This document shows, in pieces, positions 28,906 to 40,376 of a stretch of 64,000 nucleotides of DNA. Under the pieces are notes generated by a model that did no database searches, was not told the origin of the DNA, and saw only the letters and a list, made by a program, of their open reading frames with translations. Origin of the DNA: an uncultured Pseudomonadales bacterium (GTDB taxonomy: Bacteria; Pseudomonadota; Gammaproteobacteria; Pseudomonadales; Azotimanducaceae); NCBI GenBank assembly GCA_958295875.1, contig OY282379.1:3377046-3441045 (forward strand). The letters run 5' to 3'. How positions within the stretch are numbered: position 1 is the first letter of the stretch; each line of letters begins with the position of its first letter. Made by a program: the position numbers and the translations under genes.

Positions 28906-29248
28906 CGTCCTCTACATCATCCGCAAGGCGCCCAGCGTCGCTGCCAATGAACGCATCGACATGATGCTCGTGTCGGGCGTTTTCGAACAGTCGGCGAGCG
29001 TGCTGTTCATGGATGACGGCGCCCTGCAGCTGAACGCCCGCCAAGACGCTGCGCTGGTTGGCCGCAAAGACACGGCACGCGCCTTGGCCGCCCTCGACGC
29101 CTATGGGGTGGGGCCGCTGTACGCGCACCGAGCCAGCTTGGCCGCGCGCCATGTCGCCGTCGCTGACGTGGCCGTGCCCGTCACCGTGGTGGACGATGCG
29201 GAACTGCCGGCGTTGTTGCAGGCAGCGCAAGTGGTCGTCACGGACTGA
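28898..29248 (+). CDS. tusC: Sulfurtransferase TusC (DsrF-like)
   Basis: This 116-residue subunit is the second part of the TusBCD hexamer. It begins with GTG inside the last codons of tusD (8-bp overlap), a sign of translational coupling. The start RSVLYIIRKAPSVAANERIDM and the internal VLFMDDGALQL follow the family. TusB starts four bases after its stop. Confidence 0.85.
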   Translation: MRSVLYIIRKAPSVAANERIDMMLVSGVFEQSASVLFMDDGALQLNARQDAALVGRKDTARALAALDAYGVGPLYAHRASLAARHVAVADVAVPVTVVDDAELPALLQAAQVVVTD

Positions 29249-29251
29249 CCC

Positions 29252-29518
29252 GTGTCCGCGCTGCATCTCGTCTGCGCCACCGCCGCGTTGGACAGCTGCT
29301 TGCGGGCCGTGGCGCCCGGCGATGCCGTGCTGCTCATGGGCAACGGCGCCTATGCCGGCGCGGATGCGCGGCTTGCAGCGCTGACGCTGCCCGTGGCGGT
29401 GCTCGCGGAGGACGCAGCGAGCCGCGGCGTGGCGGCGGCAGCGCCGATCAAGCAAGCGACCTATGAGGACTTTGTGGCCCTCGTTGTGGAGCATGACGTG
29501 AGCGTCACTTGGACTTAG
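29252..29518 (+). CDS. tusB: Sulfurtransferase TusB (DsrH-like)
   Basis: This small 88-residue subunit of the TusBCD complex starts with GTG three bases after tusC ends. VLLMGNGAYA and the C-terminal TYEDFVALVVEHDVSVTW are family features. It is followed three bases later by tusE, so all four genes form one tight operon. Confidence 0.82.
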   Translation: MSALHLVCATAALDSCLRAVAPGDAVLLMGNGAYAGADARLAALTLPVAVLAEDAASRGVAAAAPIKQATYEDFVALVVEHDVSVTWT

Positions 29519-29521
29519 CCG

Positions 29522-29848
29522 ATGCCAGCGCCCACCGCCGCCACTGAAGTCGATGCCGATGGCTACCTGACGGATCTCTCCTGTTGGACGCCGAGCGTGG
29601 CCGTCGCGCTCGCCCGCCGCGCCGGCATCGAACTCGGTGGGCAGCACTGGCGGCTCATCTGCCTCGCGCGGGATTTCTACGCGAAAACCGGCGTGTCGCC
29701 GGCCATGCGGCCGCTCGTGAAGCTGGCGCGGGAACGGCACGGCGCCGAGTTGGGTTCGAGCATCGCGCTCATGCAATTGTTTCCCGGCAACCCAGCAAAG
29801 GAGATCGCCCGCATTGGCGGCCTGCCGAAGCCGACGAATTGCCTATAG
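29522..29848 (+). CDS. tusE: Sulfur carrier TusE (DsrC/TusE family)
   Basis: The 108-residue sulfur acceptor that passes persulfide from TusBCD to MnmA ends GLPKPTNCL, with the penultimate cysteine that carries sulfur. Its start DADGYLTDLSCWTPSVAVAL and middle LICLARDFYAKTGVSP are typical. Only the terminal cysteine of the two seen in dissimilatory DsrC is in place, which favours the tRNA-thiolation role. mnmA, the final recipient, lies at 49 kb. Confidence 0.9.
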   Translation: MPAPTAATEVDADGYLTDLSCWTPSVAVALARRAGIELGGQHWRLICLARDFYAKTGVSPAMRPLVKLARERHGAELGSSIALMQLFPGNPAKEIARIGGLPKPTNCL

Positions 29849-29872
29849 CGCCGTCCCTGCTGAGGCGAGCCG

Positions 29873-31291
29873 TCAGTGGGCTTTGCCGAGGCGCTCGCGG
29901 AGCGCCACCACCGGGCCGACGATGGTGGTCGTGGGCCCGGGCAGGCGCGCTTGCCGCACTTGCTCGGCGATGGCGGCGATGGGCGCCACCACCACCGCTT
30001 GATCCGGCAACGTGCCGCGCGAAATGGTGGCCGCCGGCGTGGCCGCGTCCATGCCGTGCTCGATGAGCCGCTGCGCCAGTTGCGCAAGGCCGCCAAGGCC
30101 CATGTACACCACCAGCGTCTGGCCGGGGCGCGCGAGTTCCGGCCAATCCAGGTTCACCACGTCGTCTTTGAGGTGGCCGGTGACGAAGCGCACGGACTGG
30201 GCCAGGTCGCGGTGCGTCAGCGGAATGCCGGCGTAGGCCGCGCAACCCAAGCCGGCGGTGACGCCGGGGATCACCTCGAAATGGATGCCGAGTTCGCTGA
30301 GTGTCTCGATCTCCTCGCCGCCGCGGCCGAAGATGAATGGGTCACCGCCCTTCAGCCGCGCCACGCGCCGGCCGGCGCGGGCGTCTTTCAGCAGCATGGC
30401 GTTGATCTCGGCTTGGCGCACGCTGTGGAAGGCGCGCCGCTTGCCAACGTAGATGCGCTCAGCGTCGCGCCGGCAACGCGCCAGAACGGCCGGGGACACC
30501 AAGTTGTCGTAATACACCACATCCGCCCGTTGCAGTGCGCCCAATGCCTTGAGGGTGAGCAGGTCCGGGTCGCCCGGGCCGGCCCCCACCAGCGAGACGA
30601 AGCCTAGCGCTGGCCCGCCTGCGGCGAGCCGCTCGAGACTCGTTTGCGCCGCGGCGTCGTCGCCTCGCGCCGCCTGCTCCGCCGTCGGGCCATCGAGGGC
30701 GCGCTGCCAGAAGTGGCGCCGCGCCAAGGCGTCCGGCAACGCCGCGTTGAAGGCGCGCCGATGGCGGCGGATGAAGTCTGCAATGCGCCCGATGCCGGCC
30801 GGCAAGACCGCCTCGATGCGCTCGCGCAGGTGCATGGCGAGGGCCGGCGAGGCGCCGTCCGTGCCGATGGCGACCGCGACGCTGCCCCGTTCCACCACGC
30901 TCGGAAAGGTCGCGGTGCAAAGCGCAATGTCGTCCACGGTGTTCACCAGCACCGCCCGGGCACGGCAAGCCTCGAAGACCTGGCGGTTCACGGTGCGCTC
31001 GCCGGTGGCCGCGATCACCAATAGCTGCCCGTCTGCGTCCGCTTCTTGGAACGCTCGCTTGGTCGCGCGCACCCGCTGCGCCGCCGCCAAGCGCTGCACG
31101 ACGGGGTGGAGTTCGGGCGCCACCACCGTCACGTCCGCGTGAGCCTTGAGCAGCGCTTCGATCTTGCGCGCGGCGACGGCGCCGGCACCGACGACGAGGC
31201 AGGGCTGGCCGGCGAGCCGCAAGAAGAGCGGCAGCGGTTGCGGCGCGGAATCGCCGCGAGCGCCCGCGGCGTCAGCGGCCGAGGTGCTCAT
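29873..31291 (-). CDS. cysG: Siroheme synthase CysG (trifunctional)
   Basis: The 472-residue enzyme turns uroporphyrinogen III into siroheme for sulfite and nitrite reductases. The N-terminal half is the dehydrogenase/ferrochelatase (VVGAGAVAARKIEALL). The C-terminal half is uroporphyrinogen methyltransferase (VGAGPGDPDLLTLKAL, GDPFIFGRGGEE, GVTAGLGCAAYAGIPLTHRD). Length is close to E. coli CysG. It is convergent with tusE (24-bp gap) and lies downstream of serS on the same strand. CysB, the usual cysteine-regulon activator, is encoded at 54 kb. Confidence 0.93.
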   Translation of the reverse strand: MSTSAADAAGARGDSAPQPLPLFLRLAGQPCLVVGAGAVAARKIEALLKAHADVTVVAPELHPVVQRLAAAQRVRATKRAFQEADADGQLLVIAATGERTVNRQVFEACRARAVLVNTVDDIALCTATFPSVVERGSVAVAIGTDGASPALAMHLRERIEAVLPAGIGRIADFIRRHRRAFNAALPDALARRHFWQRALDGPTAEQAARGDDAAAQTSLERLAAGGPALGFVSLVGAGPGDPDLLTLKALGALQRADVVYYDNLVSPAVLARCRRDAERIYVGKRRAFHSVRQAEINAMLLKDARAGRRVARLKGGDPFIFGRGGEEIETLSELGIHFEVIPGVTAGLGCAAYAGIPLTHRDLAQSVRFVTGHLKDDVVNLDWPELARPGQTLVVYMGLGGLAQLAQRLIEHGMDAATPAATISRGTLPDQAVVVAPIAAIAEQVRQARLPGPTTTIVGPVVALRERLGKAH

Positions 31292-31348
31292 GGCGCCCTA
31301 TTTGGCAAGGCTGGCACGATGCCGCCGGCGCGGCCCAGGCGCGGCGCA

Positions 31349-32632
31349 TCAGCCGCCGCGCGCAAGCTCCAGCCTCAATGCACCGCCCATGTACGGCCGC
31401 AGCGCGGTGGGGATGGCCACCTGCTGCTCGCCATCTTGGTAGTTCTCCAACACGGCGATGAGCGCCCGCCCGACCGCGAGGCCAGACCCATTCAACGTGT
31501 GAACCAAGTGCGGGCGGCCGCTGGCTTGGTCTCGGTAGCGCGCCATCATGCGCCGCGCTTGGAAATCGAGAAAGTTGCTGCACGAGGAAATCTCCCGGTA
31601 CTGGCCTTGGCCCGGCAGCCACACCTCCAAGTCGATGGTCTTCGCCGCGGAAAAGCCGAGGTCGCCTCCGCACAGCGCCACGGCGCGGTACGGCAATTCG
31701 AGGCGCCGCAGGATGGCTTCCGCGTGGCCGGTGAGGGCGTCCAGTGCTTGCCAAGACTGCCCCGGCTCGACGATTTGCACCAGTTCCACCTTCTCGAACT
31801 GATGTTGGCGGAAGATGCCCCGCGTGTCCTTGCCGTAGCTGCCCACCTCACGGCGAAAGCACGGCGTGTGCGCCACATAGCGCCGCGGCAGGTCTGCCGC
31901 GTCCAGGATCTCACCCCGCACCAAGTTGGTCACCGGCGTTTCCGCGGTGGGAATGAGGTAGTAGCGCTCGTCGCCAGACACCGCGAACTGCTCGTCCTCG
32001 AACTTCGGCAACTGGCCGGTGCCCTTGAGCGATTCGGCGTTCACGAGGTAGGGAACGTACACCTCTTCGTAGCCATGCTCTTGGGTGTGGATGTCCAACA
32101 TGAACTGCGTCAGCGCCCGGTGCAGGCGCGCCACCGCGCCGGCCAGCACCACGAAGCGGGAGCCGGCGATCTTGACGGCGGCCTCGGAGTCCAGCGCGGC
32201 GCCGGCGAGGTCCACATGGTCTTTGGGCTGAAAGTCGAACGCCGGGCGCTCTCCCCAACTGCGAAGCTCCACGTTGTCGCGCTCATCGGCGCCCGGCGGC
32301 ACCGACGCATCCGGCAGGTTCGGCACCGCCTCGAGAAAGCCGTCGAGTTCCGCCTGCACCGCGGTGAACTGTTGGCGGGCGGTTTCAAGGCGCCGGCCCA
32401 AGTCTCCCACCTCGGCGATCAACGGCGTGATGTCCGCGCCGCTCGCCTTGGCGCGGCCGATGGCCTTGGAGCGGGCGTTGCGCTCCGCCTGCAGCGCTTC
32501 GGTCTGCTCCTGATGACCTCGGCGTGCGGCCTCCAGCGCCGCGAACCGCTCTAGGTCGAAGTGGAAGTTGCGCACCTTGAGGGCGTCCCGCACGGCGGCG
32601 GGGTCGCGGCGCAATTGGTTGCGGTCGAGCAC
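31349..32632 (-). CDS. serS: Seryl-tRNA synthetase
   Basis: The 427-residue class II synthetase charges tRNA-Ser. The N-terminal coiled-coil arm ([19 protein letters not shown] region) is followed by class II motifs: [17 protein letters not shown] (motif 2), [12 protein letters not shown] and [20 protein letters not shown] (motif 3). The GTG at 32632 gives the standard start [10 protein letters not shown]. It lies 1 bp beyond the crcB stop, so the two are coupled. A longer frame to 32701 would only overlap crcB. Confidence 0.93.
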   Translation of the reverse strand: MLDRNQLRRDPAAVRDALKVRNFHFDLERFAALEAARRGHQEQTEALQAERNARSKAIGRAKASGADITPLIAEVGDLGRRLETARQQFTAVQAELDGFLEAVPNLPDASVPPGADERDNVELRSWGERPAFDFQPKDHVDLAGAALDSEAAVKIAGSRFVVLAGAVARLHRALTQFMLDIHTQEHGYEEVYVPYLVNAESLKGTGQLPKFEDEQFAVSGDERYYLIPTAETPVTNLVRGEILDAADLPRRYVAHTPCFRREVGSYGKDTRGIFRQHQFEKVELVQIVEPGQSWQALDALTGHAEAILRRLELPYRAVALCGGDLGFSAAKTIDLEVWLPGQGQYREISSCSNFLDFQARRMMARYRDQASGRPHLVHTLNGSGLAVGRALIAVLENYQDGEQQVAIPTALRPYMGGALRLELARGG

Positions 32633-32633
32633 C

Positions 32634-33002
32634 TCAGCCGCCACCCAAGCGCAGCCCGGCCCAAGCGGCCGCCACGCACACGGCGACGCTGGCGAAGACA
32701 TACGCCAGCGCGTGCAGCCACCTGGCGTCCTGCAGCAACGCGACGGTTTCCAGAGAGAACGCCGAGAACGTGGTGAAGGCGCCCAATACGCCGACCACCA
32801 AGAAGGGCTGTGCGAACGCGAAGCGCTCCCGCTGGCCGACGGCGCCGATCAGCAGGCCGATGGCGAGGGAGCCGGCGACATTGACCACCAAAGTGCCCCA
32901 CGGGAATTGCAGGCCGCCGCGGCCGGCGAGGTACATCGCCAAGTAGCGGCCCATGGCGCCGACAGCGCCGCCGGCGGCGATCCAGCAGAGGGTTTTGATC
33001 AC
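32634..33002 (-). CDS. crcB: Fluoride ion channel CrcB (Fluc)
   Basis: The 122-residue membrane protein with four hydrophobic helices works as a dual-topology dimer to export fluoride. [16 protein letters not shown] at the start, the [19 protein letters not shown] helix with its conserved asparagine, and [17 protein letters not shown] are diagnostic. The start codon is GTG. It lies between rarA (24 bp upstream) and serS (1 bp downstream) on the same strand. No fluoride riboswitch is recognised before it. Confidence 0.9.
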   Translation of the reverse strand: MIKTLCWIAAGGAVGAMGRYLAMYLAGRGGLQFPWGTLVVNVAGSLAIGLLIGAVGQRERFAFAQPFLVVGVLGAFTTFSAFSLETVALLQDARWLHALAYVFASVAVCVAAAWAGLRLGGG

Positions 33003-33026
33003 GGCGGCTTGTCGACGTTGCGAGGG

Positions 33027-34334
33027 TCAGCCCGGCGGCCGCTTGTTCGCGGCGGCGCGGTCCTTGGCTCGTAGTGTAGCCAATCTGCGGGCGATTTTGC
33101 CTTCCAAGCCCCGTTCCGTCGGGCGATAGAAGGCGACGTCTTCCATTTCGTCCGGGAGGTAGCGTTCCCCGGCGGCATAGGCGTCGGCCTCTGCGTGGGC
33201 GTAGCGATAGCCTTCGCCGTGACCCAAGGATCGCATCAGGCGCGTGGGCGCGTTCTTGAGCCGCGCTGGCACCTCATAGCTCGGATGGGCGCGCACGAAC
33301 TCCTGGGCCGCGCCGAACGCCGCATGGACGGCGTTGCTCTTGGGCACGCAAGCGAGATAGGCAACGGCCTGCGCGATGGCGAGTTCGCCTTCGGGCGAGC
33401 CCAAGCGGTGGTAGGCGTCCCAAGCGTCGAGGGCGAGCTGCAGGCTGCGTGGGTCTGCCAAACCCACGTCCTCGCTGGCGATGCGCGCCACACGCCGCGC
33501 GATGTAGAGCGGGTCGCAGCCGCCATCGAGCATCCGCGCCAGCCAGTACAGGGCGGCGTCTGGCGCACTGCCGCGCACCGCCTTGTGCAGGGCGGAAATC
33601 TGGTCGTAGAAGGCGTCGCCGCCTTTGTCGAAGCGGCGGTGCCGTTGGCCCGTGGCATCCACCACATGCTGCAAGCGGATCGTGCCCTCGGCCAGTTGCG
33701 CGGCGATTTCCAAGGCGTTCAAGAGGCGCCGCGCATCGCCGTCTGCGTTCGCAATCAACTGCTCTTGGGCGTCCGCATCGATGGCCATGCCCGCCAGCTC
33801 GCGTTGCAGCGCCCGCGCAACCAGTTGCTGAAGCTCCTCGGCGCCGAGCGGGCGCAACACATAGACGCGGGTGCGCGACAACAGCGCCGCATTCACCTCG
33901 AAGGACGGATTCTCCGTGGTGGCGCCGACGAAGACGACGGTGCCTCGCTCCACATGGGGCAGGAAGGCGTCCTGCTGCGCCTTGTTGAAACGATGCGCCT
34001 CGTCGACGAAGAGCACGGTGGGGACGTCGGGATGAGCTTCGGCCTCCGCGATGGCGGCTCTTACATCGCGCACCCCTGCAAGCACCGCCGACAGGCTTGC
34101 CCAGCGCGCGCCGGCGGCGTCCGCGAGGATCTTGGCGAGGGTTGTCTTGCCGGTGCCCGGCGGGCCCCAGAGGATCATCGAAGCGACGCGGCGGGTGGCC
34201 GCGAGACGGGCGAGCGGGCGCTCCGGCCCCAACAGGTGTCGCTGGCCGACGAACTCCGCGAGCGTCGTCGGGCGCAGCCGCGCCGCCAACGGGGCGTCAG
34301 CCGGCAGCGGCGCTGACGGGCTGGCCGATGACAT
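33027..34334 (-). CDS. rarA: Replication-associated recombination ATPase RarA (MgsA)
   Basis: The 435-residue AAA+ ATPase of the clamp-loader type acts at stalled replication forks. Walker A GPPGTGKT is at residues 57-64, Walker B is [12 protein letters not shown], and sensor 1 is [14 protein letters not shown]. The C-terminal [21 protein letters not shown] segment is typical of the family. The start ATG overlaps the last 38 bp of lolA, which fits operon coupling. Confidence 0.93.
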   Translation of the reverse strand: MSSASPSAPLPADAPLAARLRPTTLAEFVGQRHLLGPERPLARLAATRRVASMILWGPPGTGKTTLAKILADAAGARWASLSAVLAGVRDVRAAIAEAEAHPDVPTVLFVDEAHRFNKAQQDAFLPHVERGTVVFVGATTENPSFEVNAALLSRTRVYVLRPLGAEELQQLVARALQRELAGMAIDADAQEQLIANADGDARRLLNALEIAAQLAEGTIRLQHVVDATGQRHRRFDKGGDAFYDQISALHKAVRGSAPDAALYWLARMLDGGCDPLYIARRVARIASEDVGLADPRSLQLALDAWDAYHRLGSPEGELAIAQAVAYLACVPKSNAVHAAFGAAQEFVRAHPSYEVPARLKNAPTRLMRSLGHGEGYRYAHAEADAYAAGERYLPDEMEDVAFYRPTERGLEGKIARRLATLRAKDRAAANKRPPG

Positions 34335-34959
34335 CGACGCCTTCGGGAATCTCGAAGCGAAACGTGGCGGGGGGCAACTCGGGGTTCAGCACCGCATCGC
34401 TGAATGTGATGCGCGTCGCTTGGTCGAGATGGTCGAGGATGTCGAGCCGCTTGAGCAAGCCATCCACGAACTCGAGGCGGATGCTCCGGTACAGCGAGCG
34501 ATCGTCGGTGGGTGTCAGCGCGAAAGCCAAAGCGCCATCTTCACCCGCCTCTTGCGCCACGCCGAAGTGACGCGCCAGCGCCGCCGGGCCTTGCATCAGC
34601 ACCTGCGCCGGCGAATCGCGGAACACTTCCTGGGCGGCTTGAATGGTCACTTGGGCTAGCTCCGCGTCGAAGACGTACAGGTTGGCGCCATCGGCCACCA
34701 AGAGTTGGGGGTGTGGCGGCAAAGACTCCCAGCGGAAACGTCCTGGGCGCTCTAGGTGGATGGTGCCGGCGCTCGCCTCAAGGAGACGCCCAGCCGTGCC
34801 GACCACCACTTGCTCGAAGTGCGCGGTGTAGCTTTGCATGGCGTCCAGCAGCGTGTTCAGCCGGCCAGCATCATCCGCGCCCGCTTGGCAGCAGCCGACG
34901 AGCGCTGCCGCGATGCCGGCGCGCCGCCAGCGGTCAGTTGCGCGACGCCAGCACTTCAC
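34297..34959 (-). CDS. lolA: Outer-membrane lipoprotein carrier LolA
   Basis: The 220-residue periplasmic chaperone carries lipoproteins from the LolCDE transporter to LolB. An N-terminal signal region (basic start, AGIAAALVGCCQAGADD) is followed by LNTLLDAMQSYTAHFEQVV and IHLERPGRFRWES, standard LolA features. Its start overlaps the ftsK end by 26 bp and its end overlaps rarA by 38 bp, the ftsK-lolA-rarA order common in proteobacteria. The cysteine pair near residue 23 is unusual but does not form a clear lipobox. Confidence 0.9.
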   Translation of the reverse strand: MKCWRRATDRWRRAGIAAALVGCCQAGADDAGRLNTLLDAMQSYTAHFEQVVVGTAGRLLEASAGTIHLERPGRFRWESLPPHPQLLVADGANLYVFDAELAQVTIQAAQEVFRDSPAQVLMQGPAALARHFGVAQEAGEDGALAFALTPTDDRSLYRSIRLEFVDGLLKRLDILDHLDQATRITFSDAVLNPELPPATFRFEIPEGVDVIGQPVSAAAG

Positions 34960-37219
34960 GGTTGCCGCTCACGTCCACCGCGCTCACGACGCCAGCCTCC
35001 TCCATCGCTTCCACCAAGCGGGCGGCGCGTTGGTAGCCGACGCGAAGCTTGCGCTGCACAGACGAGATGGACACGCGCCCAGCGTTCAGCACAAAGTCCA
35101 CGGCCTCATCGTAGAGCGGATCTGATTGCTCCACGTCGCGGCCATCGCTCAAGTCCAAGGTGCCCGGCACATCCGTTGCGGCGCCGGTGGCCAGCAGCCC
35201 CTGGATGTAGTCCGGCTCTGCCCGTTGGCGCCAATCCGCCACCACCCCATGCACCTCGTTTTCGTCCACAAAGGCGCCATGCACCCGCGTCGGCACGCTG
35301 GTGCCGGGCGGCAGGTAGAGCATGTCGCCATGCCCCAACAGTTGTTCGGCGCCGCCTTGGTCCAACACCACCCGCGAGTTCAGCGTGCTGGACACTTGAA
35401 AGCTGATGCGGCTTGGAATGTTGGACTTGATGAGGCCGGTGATCACGTCCACGGACGGGCGCTGCGTGGCGAGCACCAAGTGGATGCCCGCCGCTCGCGC
35501 CTTCTGGGCGATGCGCGCGATGAGCTGATCGACCTTCTTGCCCACCACCATCATCAAGTCTGCAAACTCGTCGATGACCACCAAGATGAGTGGCAACCGC
35601 TCCAATGCCGGCGCATCGACGCCGCTGGGCGCCAGCGGATCCTCGATGGGCTCGCCCCGCTTTGCGGCTTCGTCCATCTTGCGGTTGAAGCCCTCCAGGT
35701 TGCGCACGCCCAAAGCCGCCATCAGGCGGTAGCGGCGCTCCATCTCGCCCACGCACCAGTTGAGCGCGGCCGCGGCGTCCTTCATGTCCGTCACCACCGG
35801 CGTCAGCAGGTGCGGGATGTCCGCGTACACCGCGAGCTCCAACATCTTCGGGTCCACCAAGATGAGGCGCAGTTCGGCCGGCGACGCCTTGTAGAGCATG
35901 GAGATGAGCATGGCATTCACGCCGACGGACTTGCCGGAGCCGGTGGTGCCGGCGATGAGCAGATGCGGCATGCGCGCGATGTCCGCGAGCACCGGCTCGC
36001 CGGCGATGTCCTTGCCCAACGCCATCGTCAATGGTGAAGTGGCATCGCGGAAGGCGCGGGAATCCAAAATCTCGCGCAGCCGCACCATGGCGCGGCGTTC
36101 GTTGGGAATCTCGATGCCCACCACGGACTTGCCGGGGATGACGTCCACGATGCGCACGCTGACGACCGCAAGTTCTCGTGCCAAATCCTTCGCCAAATTG
36201 CTGATTTTGCGGACTTTGACACCCGGCGCCGGCTGCATCTCGAAGCGCGTCACCACCGGCCCCGGCACCACCGAGGTGACTTCCGCGGCCACGCCGAAAT
36301 CCTGCAGGCGCTCCTCTAGGGACTGCGCCATGTCTTGCAAGGATTCATCCGAGAAACCGCCTTGGGCGATCTTCGTCGGGCGTTCGAGGAGGCCCAAATC
36401 CGGCAGCGCGGCCACCTCGGCTGGGGGCTCGATTTGCTGCTTGGCGCGGCGGCGTGCCGGAGGGGTGTCCGCGCTTGGCGTTGCGGCGGGCTTCGCTTGG
36501 GGCTTGGATGGCGTTCGCCGGGGCGCCGGCGCCACGTCCACGGACACTTCAGCGCGGGCCCGGCGCGGCTTTCTTGGCTGCGGCCAAGCGGCCTGCACCG
36601 CCCGCGCCGCCAAGGTCCAGCCCCGATGCAATGCCTTGCCCAATGCTTCGCACATGTCCAGCCAAGACCAGCCAAGCGCCGCCGGCGCGCTCACCAGCAG
36701 CACGGCGATGGCCACCAATGTGATGCCGGGCCAATGCAGCGCCGGCAAGCTGAGCGTCACCAACGAGGCGCCCAAGGCGCCGCCTGGCCCGGCGTTCGCC
36801 GGCAGGTCCAGCCCGGGGGGCTTGGCCACATGCAGGTCCGTCAGGACGCAAACGGCGATGGCGATGCCCAAGCAGCCGAACGCGCGCGCGCCGACCAACG
36901 GCCAAGACCAGGGCGGCGTGGTGGCGAACCATGTTCGCAACATGGCGAACACGAGGCCGAGCGGCAACAGGTAGGCGGCCCAGCCGAACACCAGGAGCGT
37001 GACGTCCGCCACCCAAGCGCCGCTCAAGCCCACCAAGTTGGAGACTGTGGCGTTTGGATCCGCGAAGGTGACAGCGGGGTCGCTCGGCGAATAGGAGGCG
37101 ATGGCTAGGAAGGCGTAGAGGGCCAAGGCCGCCAACGCGACCAAGGCGATTTGGCGAATGGGCAGAAACGAGCCCGGCGAGGCGGCCAACGTAGCTCCGG
37201 CGCAGCGCGTGGCTGCCAT
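34934..37219 (-). CDS. ftsK: DNA translocase FtsK
   Basis: The 761-residue septal DNA pump helps resolve chromosome dimers and moves DNA during division. It has N-terminal membrane helices up to about residue 190, a short proline- and lysine-rich linker (about 215-275), the motor with Walker A GTTGSGKS at 424-431 and Walker B LILVVIDEFADLM, and a C-terminal winged-helix gamma domain (YDEAVDFVLNAGRVSISSVQR). The linker is much shorter than in E. coli. The gene heads the ftsK-lolA-rarA-crcB-serS strand run and is divergent from the PA4642-type gene. Confidence 0.95.
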   Translation of the reverse strand: MAATRCAGATLAASPGSFLPIRQIALVALAALALYAFLAIASYSPSDPAVTFADPNATVSNLVGLSGAWVADVTLLVFGWAAYLLPLGLVFAMLRTWFATTPPWSWPLVGARAFGCLGIAIAVCVLTDLHVAKPPGLDLPANAGPGGALGASLVTLSLPALHWPGITLVAIAVLLVSAPAALGWSWLDMCEALGKALHRGWTLAARAVQAAWPQPRKPRRARAEVSVDVAPAPRRTPSKPQAKPAATPSADTPPARRRAKQQIEPPAEVAALPDLGLLERPTKIAQGGFSDESLQDMAQSLEERLQDFGVAAEVTSVVPGPVVTRFEMQPAPGVKVRKISNLAKDLARELAVVSVRIVDVIPGKSVVGIEIPNERRAMVRLREILDSRAFRDATSPLTMALGKDIAGEPVLADIARMPHLLIAGTTGSGKSVGVNAMLISMLYKASPAELRLILVDPKMLELAVYADIPHLLTPVVTDMKDAAAALNWCVGEMERRYRLMAALGVRNLEGFNRKMDEAAKRGEPIEDPLAPSGVDAPALERLPLILVVIDEFADLMMVVGKKVDQLIARIAQKARAAGIHLVLATQRPSVDVITGLIKSNIPSRISFQVSSTLNSRVVLDQGGAEQLLGHGDMLYLPPGTSVPTRVHGAFVDENEVHGVVADWRQRAEPDYIQGLLATGAATDVPGTLDLSDGRDVEQSDPLYDEAVDFVLNAGRVSISSVQRKLRVGYQRAARLVEAMEEAGVVSAVDVSGNREVLASRN

Positions 37220-37294
37220 TGTACCCGCCTTGAGGCCGCTTCACGCCGATTCGCGCGCGGCCGCGATCAGCTTTGGCGCGCGCGGCGCATGGCT

Positions 37295-37300
37295 TATGAT
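37295..37300 (+). promoter_or_regulatory. Possible -10 element before the PA4642-type/trxB operon
   Basis: A TATGAT hexamer lies 25 bp upstream of the ATG at 37325, with a weak TTGGCG 16 bp before it. It sits in the short ftsK-divergent intergenic region, where a promoter is expected. Confidence 0.3.
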
Positions 37301-37324
37301 GGCGCGTTTTGCGATCCACCCCGC

Positions 37325-39249
<1,925 letters not shown>

Positions 39250-39257
<8 letters not shown>

Positions 39258-40050
39258 CGGCGCCGGCGCTGGCCGATTCGTCCAGCGGCGCTTCCTGCTG
39301 ACGCCAGACCATCCGTGCGGCTATCTTGCGGACCGTCAAGCGCGAACGCTGGTCCTGCATCCCGATGAACCACATGGCAGCGCCGAATACCAAGCGCTGG
39401 CAGTGGCTGGGTTCCGGCGCGCCGGCGAGCACCTCTACCGGCCCCGCTGCGCCGGCTGCCAAGCATGCGTGCCGGCGCGGGTGCCGGTGGAGCGTTTCGT
39501 CCTCAAGCGCCGCTTCCGACGGGTGCTCGCCCGTAACGAAGATGTGTCTGTGCGGGTGGAGCCAGCCGGGTTCGACGAAGAGCGTTATGACCTCTACGAA
39601 CGCTACGTCGCTGGGCGCCACGCCGATGGCGACATGCATCCGGCGAGCCCCGAACAGTTCCGCTCGTTCTTGGACGGCGCCGCTTGGAGCGAATCCTTCT
39701 TCCTGTGCGGCTACCTCGATGGGGCGCTGGTGGTCGTGGCGGCGACGGATGCGATGCCTGCCGGGCTCTCGGCGATCTTCACGTTTTTCGAGCCGGGCAT
39801 GGGGGCGCGGAGCCTCGGCGTGTACGCCGTGCTGCGGCAAATTGAAGAATGCCGCCGCCGCGGATTGCCGTACCTCTACCTTGGCTATTGGATTGCGGAG
39901 GCCGCGAAAATGCGCTACAAAGCAGACTATCGCCCGATTGAACTGCTCACCAACCGCGGTTGGGTGGAGGCGGATCAGGCTTGGCTCGCGCGCCCCGATG
40001 CCACGCGCCCCGATGCCAAGAGAACGGATGACGCTTTAGGGAACGGATGA
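39250..40050 (+). CDS. bpt: Aspartate/glutamate leucyltransferase (Bpt)
   Basis: The 266-residue ATE-like transferase adds Leu to proteins with N-terminal Asp or Glu, giving ClpS-readable N-degrons. Family features are YLADRQARTLVLHP, FRRAGEHLYRPRCAGCQAC with the conserved cysteines, VLARNEDVSVRV, and LPYLYLGYWIAEAAKMRYKADY. The ATG at 39250 overlaps the aat stop. The last residues (about TDDALGNG) are encoded by a small tandem duplication that also touches infA, so the tail is lineage-specific. Confidence 0.9.
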
Positions 40051-40072
40051 CGTCTTTAGGTAACGGATGACG
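40022..40072 (+). repeat. Short tandem repeat duplicating the infA start region
   Basis: The unit gaacggatgacgctttagg occurs at 40022-40040, again with one extra base at 40041-40060, and a third partial copy at 40061-40072 contains the infA ATG (40067). Each copy carries ATGACG. A separate 15-bp unit (cgcgccccgatgcca) is repeated just before it. Confidence 0.85.
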
Positions 40073-40285
40073 AAAGAAGAACAGATCGAGATGCAGGGCA
40101 CGGTGATCGACACCCTGCCCAACACCACGTTCCGCGTGGAGTTGGAAAATGGCCATGTGGTGACCACCCACATCTCCGGCAAGATGCGCAAGAACTACAT
40201 TCGCATCCTGACGGGCGACAAGGTGAAGGTGGAGCTCACGCCCTACGACCTCACCAAGGGGCGCATCACCTTCCGCGAACGCTGA
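40067..40285 (+). CDS. infA: Translation initiation factor IF-1
   Basis: The 72-residue OB-fold protein binds the ribosomal A site during initiation. [39 protein letters not shown] and the [15 protein letters not shown] end are nearly universal. It follows bpt by 16 bp and faces clpA. The start ATG is the last of three ATGACG copies in a tandem repeat; only this one is in frame with the gene. Confidence 0.96.
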   Translation: MTKEEQIEMQGTVIDTLPNTTFRVELENGHVVTTHISGKMRKNYIRILTGDKVKVELTPYDLTKGRITFRER

Positions 40286-40341
40286 TCCGCGGCGAGCCGC
40301 CGCTCCTCTGCCTACTCCATCCGCCGCCTAGCACCCGCATC

Positions 40342-40360
40342 GCTCGCCTTGGGGGCGAGC
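40342..40360. terminator. Hairpin between convergent infA and clpA
   Basis: The stem GCTCGCC/GGCGAGC has a five-base loop and lies 17 bp before the clpA stop, in the 91-bp gap between the genes. No T-run follows on either strand, so intrinsic termination is uncertain. Confidence 0.4.
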
Positions 40361-40376
40361 CCGTCCAGGGCCTGCT

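Noticed and set aside
32634..33002. Fluoride riboswitch ahead of crcB
   Set aside because: The upstream 24 bp follow directly on rarA and leave no room for the aptamer; no typical pattern seen.
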